From the NCBI GenBank assembly GCA_034096865.1, contig JAWQFJ010000498.1, positions 89,501-153,500 on the forward strand: DNA of 64,000 nucleotides, read 5' to 3'. The notes below the pieces were generated by a model. That model was given only the letters and a program-made list of their open reading frames with translations, was not told where the DNA came from and did no database searches. The stretch is from Theodoxus fluviatilis (lineage: Eukaryota > Mollusca > Gastropoda > Cycloneritida > Neritidae). The translations under genes were made by a program, and so were the position numbers. This document shows positions 9,135-23,500 of the stretch, piece after piece. The first letter of the stretch is position 1; the number at the start of each line of letters is the position of its first letter.

Positions 9135-12100
9135 GTGAGTTCAGTCCTTTGCATTCCTGACTGGAAATGCTGCTGGTGCTGATAGGAATGATTGCCAACG
9201 AAGAGTCTTTTTCATTTGGTTATTTAAGGGGGGACATGGCGTACAAAAACGGATTAATAGAAAATAAATCATAACTCAGCAAATATAAAAGCTATACTAA
9301 TGAAATTTTATACAGAATACAAACACACTGGAAGGTATATTTAAACAAAATTTTATTGCTGAAGACTTAGTTGTTCATGTGTTATAGCAAAATAACTGAA
9401 AAATAAACATACCAATTTTCTCCCCTCCGTGAAATTTTAATTAATAACCTTTTTATGATCAACAATGATTGTAAACAAAGAAGAAGGTCTATATTATTCA
9501 ATAAGATATAATAAGTGGATTACTAACACTTCTAAATAATTTTAGTGGAATTTAGAACAAGTAACCAAAAAATGTGCTCCGGGCATAACATAATTAAATT
9601 TTTATAAAAATTAAGCAAATTCAGCTACACCTTTCTGATTGGTCTTATTGAATGCAATATTTATTCATAAATATACACACACAATTTCAGAAAGCTATCT
9701 CAATCCTAAGTGACTTTATTTTTGGGGAGAAAATCACTACTGTAGAAATAAAAACCACATTATGAGAAAATTGACTTTAAAGTTTGAGAAAGATTAAACG
9801 TTAACTACAACTGAACCATAACAGATACAATTTAATAACATAACTCATTGAATGTGTCATTTATTTGTTATCATTGTAGCAAACTTTCAACTTATTATCT
9901 TAATTCAAAATATCAGGATAATTAGGTGAAAAGCATCACCTGTAGCAAAACATTCCCGTTTTCTGTAAGAATCGCGTAATCACGGCAACTTCCGCCGTGA
10001 TAACAACTTCGTTCAGTGCCGTGTCTGTAGATGAGAATGCGATCGCTGTTGTATCACAACCTCCAGAGGCTGTTGACACGACTTAATTTCTTTTCTGGGC
10101 TTGCTTTTTCCGTCCATTTCTGCATCTTCTGTGGAATTGTCTCGATCGAGATAGCACGAACTTTCGCGCGCTGTAAGCACACTTCGGAAAGAACCGATGT
10201 TTGCTTCGGCGGCCGACGTTCGGGCCGGAAACAGTACGGTTCGGCCGTTTCCGCCCACCACTTCCGCCAGTCGAAGTACGGTTCGGCCGTTTCCGCCAGC
10301 CACTTCCGCCGTGATCACGCTGTAATCACGCACACAAGCGGCCAATCAGAGCCTAGCTGAGAGACAGGCCGTTATTTCGAAGCTTTCCATTGGTTTGCAC
10401 TGGCCTCCGATTTCTACCTCGTGTGCCTTCGGTAATTATTCTTCGGTACCGGAAACAGTTGCAACGCAAAGCCGGGAAATGAAGCTTCGATGCGATACCA
10501 AACATGTGGCGTTCTTTGGAAGGAAGATGCTGAAACTAAGCTTTCAAATCTGTGCATTTTGGCTTCCTGGTTAGTACTTTTTTTTAATCTAGCGGTGGGT
10601 ACCTTACAAAACAAGTTGGTTTAAAATACTTTGAAACCTAAGCCAGCAAAATCGATCGCACACACGTGTAGCAGAGATGTTGTAGATTCCAAATCCGCGC
10701 TTAACACGAAACTCAATTTCTGAAAAATTTTCATGAAATTCTGCAGGCCGTGTCCTCCCTTAAAGGGTTTTTTCAGCCATTGAACTCTGGTTTGATACCT
10801 AGCACTACTTGACAACTCTGAAGGTAGCTTTACAGTTATTGTATCATATGTGTAGTGTGTACTTAATGAATTTATTGTTTCACATATATGCCATTCCCCG
10901 GTGGGTTTTGCAGACCCACCAAGTAGCTGTACACAGCTCTTAAAGTCAGCTGAGTAAAGAAAGGGATATCACTTGTTAAGACAGCCCAGAAAGGCTTGTA
11001 GGCCCTAAAGCCTTCTCTACCTTTTCATTCATCTTTCCCTCCCTCTCTCCCTCCCTCCCTCCCTCCCTCCATCTATCCATCTATCCAACCATCGGTCTTG
11101 TAAATGTAGAAGGTCAAAGTTGAAAGACAGGAAGGATCAGAGTTGGTGCTCATCAGAAAGGTGAGCATTTTTGGTTCTTATTGTTTTGTTTGTTTTTTGT
11201 TTGTAAGGATTTTTTTTTACAAATCACGGCAGAGTTTATGACTGTATTTCTACATTTAGTGAAATATGTGAGTGCACATCACATGTGAATAACATCATGA
11301 TACATGATATACATGTAGTGCCAACCACAAGGATGGAGATGCTGGACACTGCCAGTTGAGGTTGAATGTAGAGGTTTTGTCCCAGCCTTGGTCATGAGGT
11401 TCCTCAGAGGACTAGGGCCCAAGTCTGCAGAAGTGGCCAGGGTGGCAGGGGGGCTCCAAGATGTGGCTCAGACCCCATCTCTGTGGATCTGGCAAGATGC
11501 CATTAGGTCTGAATGGCCTTTTGCAGTAGTGATGCCCCCAGTGGCCAACTTGCCTGCTTGGAGCTGGCCCTGACTGAGCTACCACAGCAGGCCCCTAAAG
11601 CCCAGCTGGTGAGGGAGCGGGCATCAAGCAGCTAGGGCTGTATGTTTGTCTCTTTCTCTTCAATTACAGTGAGTTGCAACTGTTTAAATTTGTCGAGGGC
11701 AGCTATTGGGACTTAGTTGGATGAAGCGAGAGATGAGAGTAGGATGAAGCAAGAGATTAAAGTAGGATGGAGCGAGAGATGAGAGTAGGATAAGCGAGAG
11801 ATGAGAGTAGGATGGAGCGAGAGATGAGAGTAGAATGAAGCGAGAGATGAGAGTAGGATGAAGCAAGAGATGAGAGTAGGATAAGCGAGAGATGAGAGTA
11901 AGATGAAGCAAGAGATGAAAGTAGGATGGAGAGAGAGATGAGAGTAGGATGAAGCGAGAGATGAAAGTAGGATGGGGCGAGAGATGAGAGTAGGATGAAG
12001 CGAGAGATGAGAGTAGGATGAAGCGAGAGATAAGAGTAGGATGAAGCGAGAGATGAGAGTAGGATGAAGCAAGAGATGAGAGTAGGATGAAGCAAGAGAT

Positions 12101-14237
12101 GAAAGTAGGATGAAGCGAGAGATGAGAGTAGGATGGAGCGAGAGATGAGAGTAGGATGGAGCGAGAGATAAGAGTAGGATAGAGCCAGAGATGAGAGTAG
12201 GATGAAGCGAGAGATGAGAGTAGGATAAGTGAGAGATGAGATTAGGATATAAGCGAGAGATGAGAGTAGGATGAAGCGAGAGATGAGAGTAGGATGAAGC
12301 GAGAGATGAAAGTAGGATGGAGCGAGAGATGAGAATAGGATGGAGCGAGAGATGAGAGTAGGATGGAGCGAGAGATGAGAGTAGGATGGAGCGAGAGATG
12401 AGAGTAGGATGGAGCGAGAGATGAGAGTAGGATGAAGCGAGAGATGAGAGTAGGATGGAGCGAGAGATGAGAGTAGGATAAGCGAGAGATGAGAGTAGGA
12501 TGAAGCAAGAGGTGAGAGTAGGATTAGCGAGAGATGAGAGAAGGATGAAGTGAGAGATGAGAGTAGGATGAAGCGAGAGATGAGAGTAGGATGGAGCGAG
12601 AGATGAGAGTAGGATGGAGCGAGAGATGAGAGTAGGATAAGCGAGAGATGAGAGTAGGATGGAGCGAGAGATGAGAGTAGGATGAAGCGAGAGATGAGAG
12701 TAGGATGGAGCGAGAGATGAGAGTAGGATGAAGCAAGAGATGAGAGTAGGATGAAGCGAGAGATGAGAGTAGGATGTTGCAAGAAATGAGAGTAGGATGT
12801 TGCAAGAAATGAGAGTTGAATGAAACGGGAGAGTGTTGGATGTTGGTTGCAGGTCTTCAAGGATGTTGGAGGTACACTGGAAGTGGACCTACTCATTCCT
12901 CCCATTTCGGACATCCTGAACGACCGCCCTGTGTCCATCCGTGACTCCCTGGTCTTCCTGGAGCATGCCAAGTTTGTCAGCAACTATGTGCAGCCCAAAC
13001 TATGTAAGTTTTCACCTCTCTTTGTCTTCTTTGATTGTGACTTTGAATGTTGGTTTTAATATGTTGAGATAAAGTGCTTCAAGGACGACCTGAAAACAGC
13101 CCTGAAAGTCTGTGATAAGTAAGAGCTGGAAGATCCATGCTTCAGACGGAAGTGCATGGCACATCACAGAATACAGGGGTTTTCTAAGCTAGAGGCCTCA
13201 GAGGCCTGGGTGAGAAGCACATCTCTGCAAGGAACAAATGCCACACCCTGCCACAGCAGTTCCATGCCCATTTTGCAGACATCTCTTCCGCTTCCAACTT
13301 CAGGCTCCTGTCAAGTCTGCAGTGCCACCGATGCCTTCTTCAGGCACAGCGTACATCCATGATGACATTGAGATGCTGTCTCAGGGTTCGTACAGGTCAT
13401 GGAAAACCTGGAAAGTCATGGAATTTGATTTTTCATTTTCCTTGCCTGGAAAATCATGGAATTTCAATTAAGTCATGGAAAGTCGTGGAATTTAATAAAT
13501 TTTTAAAAAGAAAGGGAAAAAAAGATGTTTTCTAGGCTGAGCTTCGCGCGATACTCTCAATCTATTTTTACATGCTGCGAACGACAGGAAAACGTGCCTT
13601 TGCATCCCATTGGTTAATTTTGAAGGCTCGTTTGCCTTCTGCTTCCTGATTGGTTCTTTGGCTGGGTGACCTGGTTTCATTTCCACGCCGGTCGGGTCAG
13701 TTGGTTCAAACGAGGAGAAAGTGAAAAGAGCTTGTTTTGTTTGTGATGCAGTGTTTCTTTGAGATTATCATCATGCCTGGAAAGTGTCGATTTCAAGACA
13801 CTTGGACACGAGACAAAAATACCGTGAGTGGGTCATGCGAATGAAACTGAATGGGATGGCAAAGTGCCGATTTTGTGAGAAAGAGTTTGATGTGTCCAAC
13901 ATGGGAGAGGCAGCCTTAGCGTACTGTGATACACGACAGTTTTTAAATCAATCTGCTTTAATATATAATAAAAAGAATTAGAACGGTTTTTTCAACGGGT
14001 GTATTGTGCGTGAGTTTGGTCGTGCGCCATACACTTTTCTCTCAGCTGCCTTGGAGTTAGCACTTCAGTGACAGGTTTGGCTATGCAGTGTACTCCATGC
14101 ATTGTATCTCTCCTTTACACAGGACAGCTGAAGTGGCTGTGTGTGTGTGTGTGAGTGTATACATGCGCTTGCATGGGTATGTCTGTCTTCGCATAGGAGT
14201 GTGTGTGTGTGCATTTGTGTGTGTGTGTGTGTGCATT

Positions 14238-14270
<33 letters not shown>

Positions 14271-14550
14271 AAGAGAATATATGTTCAGAACTGTTCCAAT
14301 GTTGTGTCTTGTTTGTAAATAATGGAGTGGATCTGCCTTTTGGGTAGAGGGTTCTTGAGATGCAAGAGAGGTGCTACGCTTTTGCAGTGGGCGGTGTCCA
14401 GAGGCGGGACTATGTCACCATGCATCCCAAGCACAATGGCGACAAGTTTTATGCCATCGTCTGCAGCCCCAACGTGCCCTCCAAGTTCTTTGTACAGCAG
14501 GTGCGTCACTCACCTTCTGTAGGTCGTGCTTACTAGTTCAGTTCATCACC

Positions 14551-14581
<31 letters not shown>

Positions 14582-17500
14582 GAGAGAGAGTGAGTGTGCA
14601 TGTGTGTGCACGTACACCTCCTCCAGCACAGATATTGTGAAGACGTGTGTGACGGTACGTCCTTTCCACATTAGTAAGAATTGAACACAAGTGGAATCAA
14701 GGTCACGGGTGTATTCGTGTGTACATTAAAGTGATCCTTTCTCCCTGTTTTCTCTGTGAGTTCAGATGATGAACTATTATACTACTGTATACTGTTATGA
14801 GTTGCATGTTTATGCATGTGTTAAATAATGGACACTTAAGAATGTAGAAGCCAGCCAGGCCTCAAATAAATGTAGTTATTAGAGAACCAGCCAAGCCTAT
14901 AAAGTAGTTTGTTGTGGTGAGGTGGTGGACAGTGCTAAATGAGAATGATTTGACTTTGACAAAACTTTGACATTGATTACGCCATACAGTGCTTGGGGCA
15001 GGTTTCTCGATATTCAGCTTCTTTGATGTGTGTAAGCTTCACCTTCAAATTACTAGTTCTCGGTGTTGATTTTCATAATTGTGTTTGCATTTCATGCTAA
15101 AGTACTGTATTTGTTAAACAAATGGAAAAATAAAAGCTAAAAATTTTGAGTTTCAGCATTTGTTTGAGTGAGTTATTCTAAGCGAATGTGAGAATCCTGA
15201 CCGATGACATTTACTTCTGCTTGGTTGACCCCATTTCAAAGTTTGAATGCAAAATAAGAAATAACCCCCAAAAATCATTACATTGGTTTTTCAAACTCAA
15301 TTAACACACAGACTTAGACTTTGAGTTAATTAAAAAAATTAAATAAAAGCAAAATAAGCTGAATGGAAAGTTTTCTATCACAAAACTGGAAACTGTTGGA
15401 AAAAACACATGTGCTGTTAGATAACCAAAGCCTAATGTCACATGTCACATGCTTTTTGACTCACATGCGAAGCAAAAGTGAGTCTATGTACTGAGCCGTT
15501 TCGTCCGTCCGTCCGGGCGTCCGTCCGTCCGTCCGGGCGTAAAAAACTTAAACGTTGGATTTTTCTCGGAGACTATTAAGTCTATCAACACCAAATGTGG
15601 CATGATGGTGTATGATGACAAGGCCTCAAAAAACATACATAGTGACTTGACCTTGCTTCAAGGTCAAGGTCACAGGAGCCATAAATGTGGTCTCAAAAAC
15701 AGTCATTTTTCACATTTTCCCAATTTCCTCCCACGTTATTGAGAATGGCGACCTTAGCTACAAGTGGTATATAGGTCAAAGCAAGCCCTATCTTTTGATA
15801 CCAGTTTGGTTGACCTTGCTTCAAGGTCAAGGTCACAGGAGCTCTTCAAAGTTGGATTGTATACATATTTTGAAGTGACCTTGACCCTGAACTATGGAAG
15901 ATAACTGTTTCAAACTTAATAATTATGTGGGGCACATGTTATACTTTCATCATGAGACACATTTGGTCACATATCATCAAGGTCAAGGTCACTTTGACCC
16001 TTATGAAATGTGACCAAAATGGGATAGTGAACCACTAAAAGTGACTATATCTCATGGTAGAAAGTGCCAATAAGCACCATTGTGCTTGATGATGATGATG
16101 ATGATGTCTACTTGTATAGCGCACGTATCCATGCTGGCAGCATGCTCAAGGCGCTTAAGCCGATGTTGAGGCTGTCTCTCAGTGTGTAGTGTCTCAAGTC
16201 AATGAGACCAGTCTCCTGCTGCCAAGGGCGCTGACACACTGTTTTCCACAAAGGAGAAATTGTGCGTGCTGGGTGTTTTTACTGTGGCCGACACCCACCC
16301 GTCGAGGACATGAGCGTCAGGATCTTTATAGTGCGTGATTTTGATGTTGTGAATGCGTATCACACACTAGACCTCGGTTTATTAAGGTCTCATCCGAAGG
16401 ACCTATGTCTTGAATTAACAGCTTTGTGTTGCATGACCTTGGATGACCTTGACCTTGGGTCAAGGTCACATGTATTTTTGTAGGAAAAATGTGTAAAGCA
16501 TTTCTTTGTGTATGATGTCATTGGTAGGTTTAGTTGTTTGACCTTGACCTTGGTCACCTGAGGTCAAGGTCATATAAAGGTCAAGGTCATATAAAGGTCA
16601 AGGTCAAGCATGTGAGTCGTATGGGCTTTGCCCTTCTTGTTTCTTTGTTATATTTGCTTTTCAACATCACTTTACTGATTATCTTCATTGGAAATCAGGT
16701 TTTTAGGCAAAAGAAATAAAAAATAGGAAAGAATAAACTTTTTCATTGTGTTCCGACCACTGTCTGTAGGCAGAGTTCTATGTTCGACAACCTTCGTTTT
16801 TAACGGAAATTTTTTAGCATTGGCCCGGACGTGACGTTTCAACCACTTCACATTGTTTGAATGCAGGAAAGGGATTGAGATATCTCGCAGAGAGCGATAA
16901 ATTTCTTCGTTTTTGCGCCTTTTTGACTCACATGCGAAGCAAAAGTGAGTCTATGTACTGAGCCGTGTCGTCCGTCCGGGCGTCCGTCCGGGCGTCCGTC
17001 CGTAAAAAACTTAAACGTTGGATTTTTCTCGGAAACTATTAAGTCTATCAACACCAAATGTGGCATGATGGTGTATGATGACAAGGCCTCAAAAAACATA
17101 CATAGTGACTTGACCTTGCTTCAAGGTCAAGGTCACAGGAGCCATAAATGTGGTCTCAAAAACAGTCATTTTTCACATTTTCCCAATTTTCTCCCACGTT
17201 ATTGAGAATGGCGACCTCGGCTACAAGAGGTATATAGGTCAAAGCAAGCCCTATCTTTTGATACCAGTTTGGTTGACCTTGCTTCAAGGTCAAGGTCACA
17301 GGAGCTCTTCAAAGTTGGATTGTATACATATTTTGAAGTGACCTTGACCCTGAACTATGGAAGATAACTGTTTCAAACTTAATAATTATGTGGGGCACAT
17401 GTTATACTTTCATCATGAGACACATTTGGTCACATATCATCAAGGTCAAGGTCACTTTGACCCTTATGAAATGTGACCAAAATGGGGTAGTGAACCACTA

Positions 17501-20500
17501 AAAGTGACCATATCTCATGGTAGAAAGTGCCAATAAGCACCATTGTGCTTCCTATGTCTTGAATTAACAGCTTTGTGTTGCATGACCTTGGATGACCTTG
17601 ACCTTGGGTCAAGGTCACATGTATTTTGGTAGGAAAAATGTGTAAAGCATTTCTTTGTGTATGATGTCATTGGTAGGTTTAGTTGTTTGACCTTGACCTT
17701 GAAGGTCACCTGAAGGTCAAGGTCATATAAAGGTCAAGGTCAAGCATGTGAGTCGTATGGGCTTTGCCCTTCTTGTGATCAAGTGTTGTGCTGTCTGTAG
17801 TTGGCGTTGTCAACCTAACGTTCGTCAAAGCGACGCATGCGCACGGATTTTCAGCGTTTGTCTTCGGTAAGTGAGATATTTACGAGTTTGTGTGCAGAAT
17901 TTTAATCGCTAAGAAGTTTTCCCTTCGTCTCCCATACTTGTAATTGCTTGTTTTTGACATTTTATTATGTACAATAAAAGTTTGTGGGTAACAGTTGTAA
18001 AATCTGATGAACGTTGGCGCCGCTGACAATCGGGTACAGTAGTCGCCGCTTATTAAACACGCGGTTAATAAAAACAGCCGTTTTTTTAAAAGTTTGTCCG
18101 GTCCGGATTTACATCGTTGCTGATGGACATGTTCAACATGCAAATGGTTAATAAAAACGCCGCTTATTAAAAACACTATTGTTCGGTCCCAATGTGTTTT
18201 TAATAAGCGGTGACTACTGTATTCCCATAGTCGCGTCAGCAAGCCTCGCTCTGCTCCGGCCTTGATCACGCGCTGACCTCATGACAAGCTGGCCAATCAG
18301 AGGCAAGGAATGAAAACGGCCGTCTCTTTCCGTGGTTTTCATTGGTTTGCGATTTTTGTTTCTAGTTCATTTGTATCATATTCTTCTGCGCCGGAAATAG
18401 GCTCAGCGGAAAGCTACATGATTGGGCTTTCCGCAATTTACCAAACATCGGGCATTTTTCCAAGAGAAAGACCTCGTATCCAAGCACTCTAAATGACAGT
18501 TTTTGACAACCAGGTTGTGCTTTTTCAAAACTTCGGTTGTGAGTACCTCTCTCAAATAATTAATTAATTAATAAAGGAATCTACAGTTTGCAAATCAATC
18601 GCGCTCAAGTGTTGTGGAGACTACAGACTTCATTTCTGATGATTTTTTACGAAGTAGCAAAGGCCGTGTGCCCCCTTAAAGCTTGCTTGTGTGCATTTCT
18701 GATTGCTTTTCTAGAGCCATACGTTAGGTTGTAATGAAATTGAAGAAGTTTGGGATTGTTTTCCTCGATGCAAGTAACTACGAGTTTCACCGTTTTTTAA
18801 TTGGGGGGGGGTTGTTTGAGTCCACCCATGTCATTGTTGTTGAGTCAAATATCTATCTGTTATGTGGATATGATTTATAGATGTTTGGTTTTCAATTTTA
18901 GAATGATTTGTTGACTCACATGCGAAGCAAAAGTGAGTCTATGTACTCACCCGTGTCGTCCGTCCGGGCGTCCGGGCGTCCGGGCGTCCGTGAAAAACTT
19001 TAACGTTGGATTTTTCTCGGAGACTATTAAGTCTATCAACACCCAATTTGGCATGATGACAAGGCCTCAAAAAACATACATAGTGACTTGTCCTTGCTTA
19101 AAGGTCAAGGTCGCAGGGGCCATAAATGTTGTCTAAAAAACAGTCATTTTTCACATTTTCTCAATTTTCTCTAAAGTTTTTGAGATTGGATACCTCACCT
19201 ATTTATGGTATATAGGGCAAAGTAAGCCCTATCTTTTGATACCAGTTTGGTTGACCTTGCTTCAAGGTCAAGGTCACAGGAGCTCTTCAAAGTTGGATTG
19301 TATACATATTTTGAAGTGACCTTGACCCTGAACTATGAAAGATAACTGTTTCAAACTTAACAATTATGTGGGGCACATGTTATACTTTCATCATGAGACA
19401 CATTTGGTCACATATCATCAAGGTCAAGGTCACTTTGACCCTTATGAAATGTGACCAAAATGGGGTAGTGAACCACTAAAAGTGACCATATCTCATGGTA
19501 GAAAGTGCCAATAAGCACCATTGTGCTTCCTATGTCTTGAATTAACAGCTTTGTGTTGCATGACCTTGGATGACCTTGACCTTGGGTCAAGGTCACATGT
19601 ATTTTGGTAGGAAAAAAGTGTAAAGCATTTCTTAGTGTATGATGTCATTGGTAGGTTTAGTTGTTTGACCTTGACCTTGAAGGTCACCTGAAGGTCAATG
19701 TCATGTAAAGGTCAAGGTCAAGCATGTGAGTCGTATGGGCTTTGCCCTTCTTGTTTATCTAGTGATGACTCCTGCGGTCTTCAGGAAACGGTAAAGACGA
19801 AATTATTCTAAATAAGCATCATTTATCTGTCAAACATTATTCTGATCAATGTTGTCACTTTTATTGCAAGTTTACTATTTTTCTTAAGGTGTACATAGTG
19901 TATGTCAAAGATGATTGTCATTGGTTGCTTCCAAACAACATTTTGTAGCAGATATGATGCACTGAAGTTGTAAAAGCATTTTTTGTGGTTTCAGGATATA
20001 GCGTCTTTGAACATCAATAACTTTGGAAATAAGGATGTTCATATACATTTTTTTACTGTTTTAGGAAGAAATAAAAACCGCTGGCACTGAACCTCCAGGT
20101 TTTGGCATTTTAAAAAACCCAATAAAGCTGTGAGGACCTCCAGTAAACCTGGAGGGAAAACAAATCGAATACAGGACATTTCGTACTCTGGACGTTTCGT
20201 ACCCTGGACGCAACGTACCCTAGTCGTTGTGTACCTCATTTAGTCGATTCGTACCTTTTCTACCCTAACCCTAACTCTAACGATTAGGTACAAAACGTCC
20301 AGGGTACGAAACGACCAGCATCGCAAAAAATCCTTCTTTCTCCTTCACCAATGTCCAATCTCCCCGAAATTACGTCACTTTGTTTGACGTCAAATGATCA
20401 CGTCACATATTTTGCATTCAGACTTTGTTGTAGCGTTTTCTTTGCAACACCAAAACGTACAAAAAGTCACTTTTTTTCAAACCTCGATTCTGAAAATTTG

Positions 20501-23500
20501 ATATATTCAATCGGACCTAACTTCCAGTAAGAGTGCAAAATGTCAAGGAAAGCCGTCCAGTCGTTTTTTAGATATCAGCCCTCAAGTTGGACCTGACAGA
20601 CAAACAGGCACACACACACACAGACAGACAGACAGATAAAGCTGTGAGGACCTTCAGTAAACCTGAAGAGATAAAATTGAACTCTGTGCAAACTGTTTTT
20701 GGGCCCCTGGTTGACTTTATTTTTTTATGAATGATTGAGTGTAAGAGGGAAACTGCAGTCTGCAATATCATGAAACCTACCTTGGCAGCGTCATATTCAG
20801 TTTGGGACGGCGTGATGATTTTGGAGAGAGAGGGGCGAGATTGGTCCTGGGCGAGAGGTTGGGGCGTTGAATGCGAATGAAACAGGATGAATGGAATTGA
20901 AACGATCCCCGATCTCAGAATGATGTGATTTGTTTATAAAGGATGAAATGTCTGAGCCTCCCTTATCAGACACAACTGTTGTTGGAGACTTTGAGTGTTG
21001 AATCGGCACAATGTTGGCGGGACATAGCTACCTACGGTGACAAACGTCATGCCCATACTGGAAGAAGAATGGTTGAAGTCTGCCCTCTAAATCTGATGGA
21101 CTCCAGATCCGAGTCGCCCTGGCCTCCTTTAATGACCCAGGATGATGCCGTCCCAACCCTCCCTTCTCCCAAGACCCACACCTTGTGTCAGTCATCACCT
21201 CACCTGTTGAACAACTGCCAGATTCAACGGTCCTGACCCCTTCAGCAGTCTTGAACTCTCTCTTCCCAGATAAGTTAATGTTTTAGTATAGGCTGGCTGG
21301 CTAAGTTAGGATTGAGTGATTATTTAGCAACTATTATTGACTCACATGCGAAGCAAAAGTGAGTCTATGTACTCACCCGTTCCGGGCGTCTGTTTAAAAC
21401 TTTAACATTGGATTTTTCACGGAGACTATTAAGTCTATCAACACCCAATTTGGCATGATGGTGTATGATGACAAGGCCTCAAAAAACATACATAGTGACT
21501 TGACCTTGCTTCAACGTGAAGGTCGCAGGGGCCATAAATGTTGTCTATAAAACAGCCATTTTTCACATTTTCTCAATTTTCTCTGAAGTTTTTGAGATTG
21601 GATACCTCACCTATATATGGTATATAGGGCAAAGTAAGCCCTATCTTTTGATACCAGTTTGGTTGACCTTGCTTCAAGGTCAAGGTCACAGGAGCTCTTC
21701 AAAGTTGGATTGTATACATATTTGAAGTGACCTTGACCCTGAACTATGGAAGATAACTGTTTCAAACTTAGTAATTATGTGGGGCACATGTTATACTTTC
21801 ACCATGAGACACATTTGGTCACATATCATCAAGGTCAAGGTCACTTTGACCCTTATGAAATGTGACCAAAATGGGGTAGTGAACCACTAAAAGTGACCAT
21901 ATCTCATGGTAGAAAGTGCCAATAAGCACCATTGTGCTTCCTATGTCTTGAATTAACAGCTTTGTGTTGCATGACCTTGGATGACCTTGACCTTGGGTCA
22001 AGGCCACATGTATTTTGGTAGGAAAAATGTGTAAAGCATTTCTTAGTGTATGATGTCATTGCTAGGTGTAGTTGTTTGACCTTGACCTTGAGGGTCACCT
22101 GAAGGTCAAGGTCATGCAAAGGTCAAGGTCAAGTATGTGAGTCGTATGGGCTTTGCCCTTCTTGTCTATCTTTTTAATCATTAGTAAATTCAGTTGAATT
22201 GTGGATGTCTACTCTCATTTTCTCTGTTGTCTAGTTCGTCCTTAACAGCAGGGAAGATGGGTAAATGTTACAGGATGGTATCGTGTTTCCCTAGACATCC
22301 CATTAGTTAAAGTTAATCAGAGTACTGGGCCTGTAACAGTGGGAATGAAGTTATGATCATACAATCAATTAGTGGTAGGCCGTAATCGTCCCTCATGTCC
22401 GCTGTGCCCTCTATCATATCATACTTTTGCTGTGTTTATTGCAGAAGACATGTAAACTTCTGTGGGTGAAACTTTGGCCAGAGTTGCTTGCAGTGTCACA
22501 ACGCTTTCAACTTGACATTTTCTTGATGGAAAATATTAGTTAAAACTCCTTCTTGCTTAATTAATGACAGAAGTGAAGATGCATTTCGAGCACTGCCATT
22601 GAAAATGTGTAATAATTTTATTTTTGCCCTCCTCTGTTTCCAGCTTGGAGAAAATGCCAACTACCTGGCGCGCATGTCGGACCAGATGCAGGAGCTTTAC
22701 AACAGCAAGAAGAGTGAGCTGTATGCAGTGTACTGTCCTCAGAAAGGTAGGCCTGTCATCCGCTCTCACTGCTTCTGCTGTCTGTGGTAGAATGGGAGTA
22801 AGTCCTTGGAAGTGAATGGAAATCAGACTAAAGCCTGCCACCCTTTTTTTCCAGCCTTACTGTCTTTGTAAAGAACTGTGTGTGTGTGTTTGTGTGTGCC
22901 CACATGCAAATGCATGTGTGTGAATGCATGCATGCACAAGTTTTGTGTGCATGCGTTCACGAGTGTTTGTGTGCATGCGTGCACAGTGTTTGTGTGCATG
23001 CCTATGTTTCAGAGCGCACAGAAGGTCAACTGTTGAATGCTTTGTTTACCAGCTGTGTATCTGGTCTCCCTGGAGACATGGTATGCTCACCACAGCATAC
23101 ACTCATAGTGTCTTGACTCTCATTCAGCATACATGTACATAATTTATGAGTATAATGCGTGGACACATTCACACAGTGTATTACTCTGTTGTTGTTGTTG
23201 CGTACCTGGGCTAAACACTCCCAGGATCACCCTAGTGGGTGAGATGATTGCGTTGTGACTGTTTTTGATCACCTCGCCATATAGGCAGCCACACTCCGTC
23301 TTCAGGGGATTTGATCTCTGTCTCCAGAGAATGCCAGTTGTTATGTTAGGAGCTTACCACGGCTGAAGATAATCCCCACATAACAGTACAACATAACAAC
23401 ATTTTGCTGTAGCCTTGGTTTTTGGCTGGAGTCAACAAATAACAACAGCCTTTGCCCAAGGCAAGTATTACTCTTATTCAGCATACATATACGTACACTG

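Noticed and set aside
11757..12983. 408-residue minus-strand frame rich in Ser/Leu/His
   Set aside because: Produced by the 23-bp minisatellite; the period keeps every minus frame open and the sequence has no domain. Real coding (exon 2) is on the other strand.
16945..17341. 60-86 residue frames repeated in each AGGTCA element
   Set aside because: They recur only because the repeat recurs. They are broken in several copies and have no domain, so conserved coding is not supported.
20261..20280. Telomere repeat
   Set aside because: Only two ccctaa-type units; far too short.
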